Source: Fimbriimonadales bacterium
GTDB lineage: Bacteria > Armatimonadota > Fimbriimonadia > Fimbriimonadales > GBS-DC
Reading direction: 5' to 3'
Length of the DNA: 11,179 nt
Assembly: GCA_026416065.1 (NCBI GenBank)
Contig: JAOAFW010000181.1
Coordinates: forward strand, 1 to 11,179
Positions 6,721-11,179 of this stretch are shown piece after piece. How positions within the stretch are numbered: the stretch's first letter is position 1; each line of letters opens with the position of its first letter. The translations under genes were made by a program, and so were the position numbers. The notes beneath the pieces are model-generated. The model did not search any database. It saw only the letters and a list, made by a program, of their open reading frames with translations, and was not told the origin of the DNA.

Positions 6721-8148
6721 ATGACGATGAAACGATGGATCCTTGGGCTGGCGATTGCGCTGGGCGTTGCAACAGCGTATACGCAGCCACCCCCCATCAC
6801 GGAGCCACTGTTGGATGCGCCTTGGCCCACATGGGGACGCGATATGCGCCGCAGCCATTATGCACCTGATGTCGCGGGTCCCAACAACCCGGCGGTACGC
6901 TGGTATCGTTCTGGAGGCGCGCTGGAAGAGCCCGCGATGCCTACTCCGACCGCCCTTTGGGTACCACAGCACCCCTCCACAGGGTCACGCTACACCCGCT
7001 ACACCTTTTACAACGCAGTCAACGGGCGCGTGACAGGCTCGTTCGGACCTTTCTGGGGACAGCCGTCGACGCCTATTTTCATGAACGCCGCCGTGTATAT
7101 CGTTGATAATGACGGCGCACTGGTTCTACCGCCCGTACCGTGGGATGCATTGATGCTGTCCGGTGGGCAATATGAATGCTTGCTGTTCAGCGCAACGCCT
7201 GTGGATGGCTTCCCGGATGTGTTCTGGACACTGCGCGGTTTTCCTGCCTACCGAACCGGCTTTGGCGCATTCACAGACGGCTTCTATATTTACCCTGTTT
7301 TTGCCGACAACTTCGGTAACATCATCATCCTGTATCTGGCGTGGTTCGTGGAAGTGGACGACAACTTGAATGTGCAGGACGTCATCGCTGACTATGGCGG
7401 CATTATCTTCGACCAGATTCCCTCGGCGTCTCTCAGTGCGGTGTCGGGAGCAGGGACCATACTGGTGTTGGGCTTTCACAACGGGTTGGTGCTGGCAATA
7501 GACACCTCGATTCTCGATTATGCCTGGTTTACCGATGTGCCAACCCTGAGTGATCACGGTAGCGGTCCGGAGGTCAATTCGGACATAGTTGACCGCCCTA
7601 TCGCAATCACTTCCAATAATCAAACAGCTATTGTTTGCGCTTCGAACAGTGGACGCGTGTGGGGCGTCTCTATGGCGGACGGCTCGCGCCAGTGGGAGTA
7701 TGAGGCGGACCGCGCGATTATGGCGGGTCCCTCAATTGGTCCCGACCCGAACAACGGGAATGAGGAGACGGTCTACGTGGTGGTGCGCCATTCTGCCTCG
7801 CAGAGCGCGATACACGCCATCCGCGCCTCCAATGGATCGCAGAAGTGGGTACGCGTGCTGCCAAACATCAGTCGTTGTAACCCGACGATAGACCAGAACG
7901 GCGTGCTTTACTTGGGTGATGATCGCGGCTTCCTGTACGCTATCAACCCCAATAACACAGTAAAGTGGCAGACCTACTTGGGGTCGCCCATCCGTGTCGC
8001 GCCTGTATTGGCAGACGTGAACGGCGTGGCAACTCTTTATGTCGCTGCCTCGAACCGCTTCCTTTACGCCATCGTAGATCAGTCCGTTCTCATAAATACC
8101 CCTGTTGGGGGTGTTGTTCGTACACCGGGCGGCGAACTGGCGCGCTGA
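6721..8148 (+). CDS. Exported PQQ-like beta-propeller repeat protein
   Basis: The 475-residue product has a signal peptide (K4-R5, hydrophobic 6-18, ATA at 17-19 as a probable cleavage site) and then a beta-propeller of the PQQ-like / quinoprotein type. The mature N-terminus has WPTWGRDMRRSHY (35-47), an opening common in secreted PQQ-repeat proteins. The clearest repeat units (small residue, x, G-x-L/V-x-A-I-x, ending in W) are at about 305-325, 351-376, 396-416 and 439-452; the first half is more degenerate. No dehydrogenase cofactor-binding signature, haem motif or sorting signal is seen, so it is more likely a binding or scaffold protein than an enzyme. It is transcribed away from the oxidoreductase set and seems monocistronic, being followed by a strong hairpin. 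BamB-like and other WD40-type propellers are alternatives. Substrate or partner is unknown. Confidence 0.8.
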   Translation: MTMKRWILGLAIALGVATAYTQPPPITEPLLDAPWPTWGRDMRRSHYAPDVAGPNNPAVRWYRSGGALEEPAMPTPTALWVPQHPSTGSRYTRYTFYNAVNGRVTGSFGPFWGQPSTPIFMNAAVYIVDNDGALVLPPVPWDALMLSGGQYECLLFSATPVDGFPDVFWTLRGFPAYRTGFGAFTDGFYIYPVFADNFGNIIILYLAWFVEVDDNLNVQDVIADYGGIIFDQIPSASLSAVSGAGTILVLGFHNGLVLAIDTSILDYAWFTDVPTLSDHGSGPEVNSDIVDRPIAITSNNQTAIVCASNSGRVWGVSMADGSRQWEYEADRAIMAGPSIGPDPNNGNEETVYVVVRHSASQSAIHAIRASNGSQKWVRVLPNISRCNPTIDQNGVLYLGDDRGFLYAINPNNTVKWQTYLGSPIRVAPVLADVNGVATLYVAASNRFLYAIVDQSVLINTPVGGVVRTPGGELAR

Positions 8149-8157
8149 CCCCTGTGC

Positions 8158-8184
8158 GGGCGGCGGGGCTTATCCTCGCCGCCC
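8158..8184 (+). terminator. Strong GC hairpin after the propeller gene
   Basis: Bases 8158-8168 pair with 8174-8184 to form an 11-bp stem (ten Watson-Crick pairs and one G-U) around the loop CTTAT, starting nine bases after the stop codon. The sequence that follows (ACTTGAAAATAA) lacks the T-run of a standard intrinsic terminator, so it may end transcription poorly or act together with Rho, or protect the 3' end of the mRNA. Confidence 0.6.
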
Positions 8185-8186
8185 AC

Positions 8187-8213
8187 TTGAAAATAACCAG
8201 TTTGAGGTATAAT
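8187..8213 (+). promoter_or_regulatory. Probable promoter of the rho operon
   Basis: A perfect TATAAT lies at 8208-8213, preceded by GG as in the promoter before the Rrf2 gene. TTGAAA at 8187-8192 is a fair -35 but the spacer is short at 15 bases. The transcript would start near 8220 and leave a leader of roughly 75 bases before the rho start codon. Confidence 0.5.
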
Positions 8214-8296
8214 TGCGGTACACTACTATCGGAGCCATTTCCCACGCCAGTGCACTTTGCATAGGCAGTATGGCGGGTAGAACACTCTGATACTGG

Positions 8297-9706
8297 ATGG
8301 GACTTACGATGAGGAAACGCACACGTACCACTGCACCCGAAGAGCAAACTGAGGCGCTGAACGGCCCGACCCCAGTTCCATCGCAGTCTAATGGCGCAGG
8401 CGATGGTTTGGAGGTGGAGATGCGCCCTAAAGCTACCAAAGAAACAATCGATTTCAAACACCTGTGGCAACAGCCCTTGAGCGACCTCAAGCGTCGCGCC
8501 AAGCGCGTTGGAGTCAGCGACGAGACCGAAGATAAGGCGGAATTGATCTATCACATCCTTAAGGCAACGGCACAGGAGCCGGGCAGTGAACATGCCTGGG
8601 GCATTCTGGAAATCCTGCCCGATGGTTGGGGCTTCCTGCGCCGACACCCCAACCTTCAGAGCGTGAGCGAGGATGTGTATGTCTCACAGTCGCAAATCAA
8701 GCGGTTCGGACTGCGCACAGGAGATCTCGTCTTTGGTGTCGCACGTCCACCCAAAGAAGGCGAAAAGTATTATGGTTTGCTTCGCGTTGAAGCCATCAAC
8801 GGTGTGCCCGCTGATGAGATGCGCCGCCGAAAAGATTTCGAGCAGCTTACCCCTCTTTACCCCAATCAGCGGCTGGCGATGGAAACCACCCCAGAAAACA
8901 TTTCTGGGCGCATCATCGACCTGATTGCGCCCATCGGTAAGGGACAGCGTGCCCTGATTGTCGCACCGCCCAAAGCAGGGAAGACCACACTGCTCAAAAA
9001 TATTGCTAACAGTATCACAAGCAATCATCCCGAGGTTATCCTGCTTGTGCTGCTTGTGGATGAGCGACCTGAAGAAGTTACTGATATGCGCCGCTCCGTC
9101 AAAGGGCAGGTGATTAGCTCTACTTTCGACGAGCCGCCGGAGAACCATATGCGCGTAGCCGATCTGGTGCTGGAGCGTGCAAAACGGCTGGTGGAGCAGG
9201 GGAGAGATGTAGTAATTCTGCTGGACAGCCTCACACGGTTCGGGCGCGCTTCAAACCTGACGACCAGCCCCAGTGGACGCACCCTATCAGGTGGTCTCGA
9301 CCCCGCTGCGCTGTATCGTCCGAGACGGTTTTTTGGAGCAGCACGCAACATCGAGGAGGGCGGAAGCCTCACGGTCATAGCCACCTGTTTGATAGACACC
9401 GGCTCGCGGATGGATGAGGTGATTTTCGAGGAGTTCAAGGGAACAGGGAATATGGAGCTGGTGCTCTCGCGCGACCTGGCAGAGCGGCGGATATTTCCTG
9501 CTATCGATGTAAAGCGCTCGGGAACTCGCCACGAAGAGCTGTTGTACACTAAAGAGGAACTGATGGCTATCTGGCAGCTGCGGCGGCTACTGGCAAATCA
9601 GGAAGACCTCGTGGAAGCTGCGGAGCAGCTCATCCGCCTGCTTCAACGTACGAAGTCGAACCGCGACTTCTTGATGGAGGTTGTGGCGCGCACCCGCGCA
9701 GGCTAA
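8297..9706 (+). CDS. rho: Transcription termination factor Rho
   Basis: Rho is a hexameric RNA-dependent ATPase and translocase that ends transcription of untranslated RNA. The 469-residue protein has a polar N-terminal tail (1-50), a Rho N-terminal helical domain (about 55-93), the RNA-binding cold-shock-like domain (about 100-170, with ILPDGWGFLR and RTGDLVFGVARPPKEGEKYYGLL), and the RecA-like ATPase core. Key motifs are the Walker A APPKAGKT (223-230), VDERPEEVTDM (254-264), Walker B ILLD with LTRFGRA (307-318) and the long conserved block DPAALYRPRRFFGAARNIEE. Two start codons are possible, ATG 8297 and ATG 8309; neither has a strong Shine-Dalgarno, and the choice changes only four residues. 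Its ATPase core closely resembles that of E. coli Rho. The following gene starts 13 bases after the stop, behind AAGGAGG, so the two are probably co-transcribed. Confidence 0.97.
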   Translation: MGLTMRKRTRTTAPEEQTEALNGPTPVPSQSNGAGDGLEVEMRPKATKETIDFKHLWQQPLSDLKRRAKRVGVSDETEDKAELIYHILKATAQEPGSEHAWGILEILPDGWGFLRRHPNLQSVSEDVYVSQSQIKRFGLRTGDLVFGVARPPKEGEKYYGLLRVEAINGVPADEMRRRKDFEQLTPLYPNQRLAMETTPENISGRIIDLIAPIGKGQRALIVAPPKAGKTTLLKNIANSITSNHPEVILLVLLVDERPEEVTDMRRSVKGQVISSTFDEPPENHMRVADLVLERAKRLVEQGRDVVILLDSLTRFGRASNLTTSPSGRTLSGGLDPAALYRPRRFFGAARNIEEGGSLTVIATCLIDTGSRMDEVIFEEFKGTGNMELVLSRDLAERRIFPAIDVKRSGTRHEELLYTKEELMAIWQLRRLLANQEDLVEAAEQLIRLLQRTKSNRDFLMEVVARTRAG

Positions 9707-9718
9707 GGAGGCGATACC

Positions 9719-10351
9719 ATGCGCGACGACGAACGCAAACGACGCTACGACGAAGACCCCGACGACGAGTTCGAGGATCTCTTCGAGAACCTTGAGGATG
9801 ATGACCCTTTGGAAGGCTTATTCGAGGAAGACGACGAGGAAAACCTCGAAGAGATCGAAGCCCAGCTGAAGAGACTGTTTGGGGGTGAGGCGGGCAGCGA
9901 GCTGGAAGAACGCGCTGCCCGTTTAGACCGTGGGCGCGAGCTGGAAGTGCGCGTGTCAGGAGTCTATGAGCGCATCGAGCATGGACAACCGCGCGCCCTT
10001 CTTGTACAACTACGCGACAACTACGGACGTAGTGTGCCGATCGTGATCGGACCGTTTGAAGCGCACGCGATTATTACTGCGCTGAACGATGATACGCCGC
10101 CACGTCCAATGACGCACGACCTCATACGGAACATCCTGACACGGCTGGGTGCAAGTATCGACCGCGTCTTGATCGATGACCTGTGGCAAGGCACTTTCTA
10201 CGCCAAAATCTACCTGCTGCACGGCGACGAGGAGATCGAGATAGACTCGCGCCCCAGTGACGCGATTGCGCTCGCCCTGCGTTTCCGCGCGCCGATTTAT
10301 ATGGCGGAGTCGGTGCTGGAAGCAGAAGGTCAGCCAGAGGACTATAGTTAA
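9719..10351 (+). CDS. Bifunctional nuclease-domain (DUF151) protein with acidic N-terminus
   Basis: The BFN/DUF151 domain occurs in bacteria and plants and has been reported to have RNase and DNase activity; its bacterial role is poorly known. In this 210-residue protein the domain spans about residues 75-203, with the characteristic segments VPIVIGPFEAHAI, RPMTHDLIRNIL, the LGASIDRVLIDDLWQGTFYAKI block and DSRPSDAIALALRFRAPIY. The first 50 residues are unusual: 26 are Asp or Glu and only five are Lys or Arg, probably a disordered or coiled acidic arm. AAGGAGG at 9705-9711 overlaps the rho stop codon and is seven bases before the ATG, which indicates co-transcription and perhaps coupling with rho. 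That pairing suggests, but does not show, a nucleic-acid-related role. The acyltransferase gene follows 23 bases later. Confidence 0.88.
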   Translation: MRDDERKRRYDEDPDDEFEDLFENLEDDDPLEGLFEEDDEENLEEIEAQLKRLFGGEAGSELEERAARLDRGRELEVRVSGVYERIEHGQPRALLVQLRDNYGRSVPIVIGPFEAHAIITALNDDTPPRPMTHDLIRNILTRLGASIDRVLIDDLWQGTFYAKIYLLHGDEEIEIDSRPSDAIALALRFRAPIYMAESVLEAEGQPEDYS

Positions 10352-10374
10352 CATAATCCCACTTATCGGACTCT

Positions 10375-11046
10375 ATGCGCGCCCTGTGGAACCGAATCGT
10401 TTTCGATGTCGCTTATGTGTTGTTCAAGATTCTGTTCGCGATAACTTTTCGGTTCCCATTCTTTGTGTGGTTGCGTGTTGAGGGACGCAGGAATGTCCCG
10501 CGGCGCGGCGGTTTGATCGTGGTCGCCAATCATCTCTCGCTGGCGGATCCGCCGTTTCTCTGGTACGCCGCGCCGCGGCACCTGTGCTTTATGGGACGCG
10601 CAGACATCCCCAATATCCCTATCATTGGTGCAATCGCACGCCTCGCGAAAACGGTTCCTATCAAGCAGCGCGCTCCAGACCGCAACGGCTTGAGGCTCGC
10701 CATCGAGACTGTTCAGAACGGCGAGGCGCTGGCGATTTTTCCGGAAGGCGAACTTTCTGAGTCCCGCAACCTGCAACCATTTTTGCCGGGTATCCTTTTA
10801 ATTTTGCGACAGACGCGCGCGCCCGTATTGCCCGTGGGGCTTATCGGCACGGACAAAGTCCTACCGTATGGCAAACTCGTACCAAAGCCCGCTTTTGGCG
10901 TAGTGACCGTGCGCTTTGGAACGCCAATACCCGCTGAGCAGATCCTCAACCTACCGACAACCGAGGCGCAACTGGAGTTTCTGGAAGGGCAGGTAGCACG
11001 ACTATCGGGGCAGCCGCGAGAGCGTGAGCAGGTACAATCTCCATAG
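10375..11046 (+). CDS. plsC: 1-acyl-sn-glycerol-3-phosphate acyltransferase (PlsC family)
   Basis: PlsC-type enzymes transfer an acyl group to lysophosphatidic acid to make phosphatidic acid, the precursor of membrane phospholipids. The 223-residue length suits the family. After a hydrophobic N-terminal segment (about residues 9-33) that should associate with the membrane come the four blocks: N52-H53-x4-D58 (catalytic HxxxxD in NHLSLADPP), a GRADIP-containing region with KTVPIKQ (about 74-98), FPEG (122-125), and APVLPVGLIG (148-157). The third block continues as ELSES instead of the usual TRS, as seen in some atypical or MFS-fused acyltransferases, so the acyl acceptor may differ. No good Shine-Dalgarno precedes ATG 10375. 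It lies 23 bases after the nuclease-domain gene in the same direction and is probably the third gene of the rho transcript. Confidence 0.87.
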   Translation: MRALWNRIVFDVAYVLFKILFAITFRFPFFVWLRVEGRRNVPRRGGLIVVANHLSLADPPFLWYAAPRHLCFMGRADIPNIPIIGAIARLAKTVPIKQRAPDRNGLRLAIETVQNGEALAIFPEGELSESRNLQPFLPGILLILRQTRAPVLPVGLIGTDKVLPYGKLVPKPAFGVVTVRFGTPIPAEQILNLPTTEAQLEFLEGQVARLSGQPREREQVQSP

Positions 11047-11064
11047 GTTGTGAAGGTAGCGGCG

Positions 11065-11161
11065 ATGGAAACTCAAGCTCGTACAGGCGACTGGCGCATC
11101 TCGACACTGGGAACGACAATCGTACAGTCCCGATTTCGCACACTGACGCGTCCTGCCACAC
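11065..11161 (+). CDS. Probable start of an unidentified gene, cut at the contig end
   Basis: An ATG at 11065 with GAAGG eight bases upstream opens a frame that stays open to the right edge. About 32 residues are genuine (beginning METQARTGDWRIS); from 11162 the frame runs into adapter sequence and must not be translated. A GTG at 11050 in the same frame is an alternative start. The gene would begin 18 bases after the plsC stop, consistent with the same operon. The peptide is too short for me to recognise. Confidence 0.4.
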
Positions 11162-11179
11162 CTGTCTCTTATACACATC
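11162..11179. other. Tn5/Nextera mosaic-end adapter remnant
   Basis: CTGTCTCTTATACACATC equals the first 18 bases of the 19-bp Tn5 mosaic end used in Nextera libraries, placed exactly at the end of the sequence. It is untrimmed adapter, not genomic DNA. On the minus strand it creates a false reading frame starting MYKRQ (10946-11176), a tell-tale of such contamination. Confidence 0.95.

Noticed and set aside
6626..6790. 55-residue N-terminal extension of the Gfo/Idh/MocA frame
   Set aside because: It overlaps the divergent gene's start and signal peptide, has no domain, and the Rossmann fold begins right after ATG 6625.
8090..8647. 185-codon minus-strand frame spanning the rho promoter and rho 5' end
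   Set aside because: It runs across the strong hairpin and promoter and opposes rho, whose protein is unmistakable.
9025..9549. 174-codon minus-strand frame opposite the Rho ATPase core
   Set aside because: Ser/Arg-rich shadow of a highly conserved coding region.
10344..10357. TATAGT and CATAAT boxes just before plsC
   Set aside because: They resemble -10 elements but have no -35 partner, and the 23-base gap in a same-strand gene series is better explained by co-transcription.
10946..11176. 76-codon minus-strand frame beginning MYKRQ
   Set aside because: Its start codon lies in the Nextera adapter and it overlaps plsC, so it is an artefact.
1..11179. CRISPR arrays, tRNA or rRNA genes, insertion sequences, toxin-antitoxin or other defence modules
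   Set aside because: I saw no direct-repeat arrays, cloverleaf-type sequences, transposase motifs or defence domains in the window; almost all sequence is explained by ordinary genes.

Overview
The window looks like one end-to-end contig from a bacterial genome or metagenome assembly. It has moderately high GC, dense genes and strong Shine-Dalgarno sites. The last 18 bases match the Tn5/Nextera mosaic-end adapter, so real biological sequence ends at about 11161. The left edge cuts into a gene. Taxonomy is uncertain: a ba3-type (B-family) haem-copper oxidase resembling that of Thermus, an isolated ybbR, a rho gene followed by a DUF151-type nuclease gene and a secreted PQQ-like propeller suggest a deep-branching, possibly thermophilic Gram-negative-type lineage. 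Armatimonadota is a guess from overall impression, not a demonstrated assignment.

Layout. (1) 1-2817, plus strand: a respiratory operon of ba3-type cytochrome c oxidase subunit II (5' truncated), subunit I and a SCO/SenC copper chaperone, with overlapping or nearly touching genes. (2) 2818-3354, plus strand: an Rrf2-family regulator with three conserved-type cysteines, behind its own strong promoter; a 7-bp inverted repeat straddles the -10 box. (3) 3385-6625, minus strand: a likely three-gene transcription unit, read as Gfo/Idh/MocA oxidoreductase, then YbbR-domain protein, then ketol-acid reductoisomerase (ilvC). (4) 6626-6720: divergent intergenic region. (5) 6721-8148, plus strand: an exported PQQ-like beta-propeller protein, followed by a strong GC-rich hairpin. 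(6) 8187-11046, plus strand: promoter, transcription terminator Rho, a bifunctional-nuclease-domain (DUF151) protein with a very acidic N-terminus, and a PlsC-type acyltransferase. (7) 11065-11161: probable start of one more gene, cut off by the adapter.

How the genes work together. Subunits I and II form the core of a terminal oxidase: electrons enter at the CuA site of subunit II and pass to the haem/CuB site of subunit I. The SCO protein probably supplies copper to CuA. The Rrf2 protein next door may sense iron-sulphur, redox or NO status and could control the oxidase, though only autoregulation is directly suggested by the sequence. The remaining genes are housekeeping or metabolic and show no obvious shared pathway. 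I found no CRISPR array, rRNA, tRNA, insertion sequence or defence/mobile module, and no convincing evidence of a wholly new system. The most notable items are the adapter artefact, the candidate Rrf2 operator, a ketol-acid reductoisomerase with altered conserved loops, and the acidic extension on the nuclease-domain protein.
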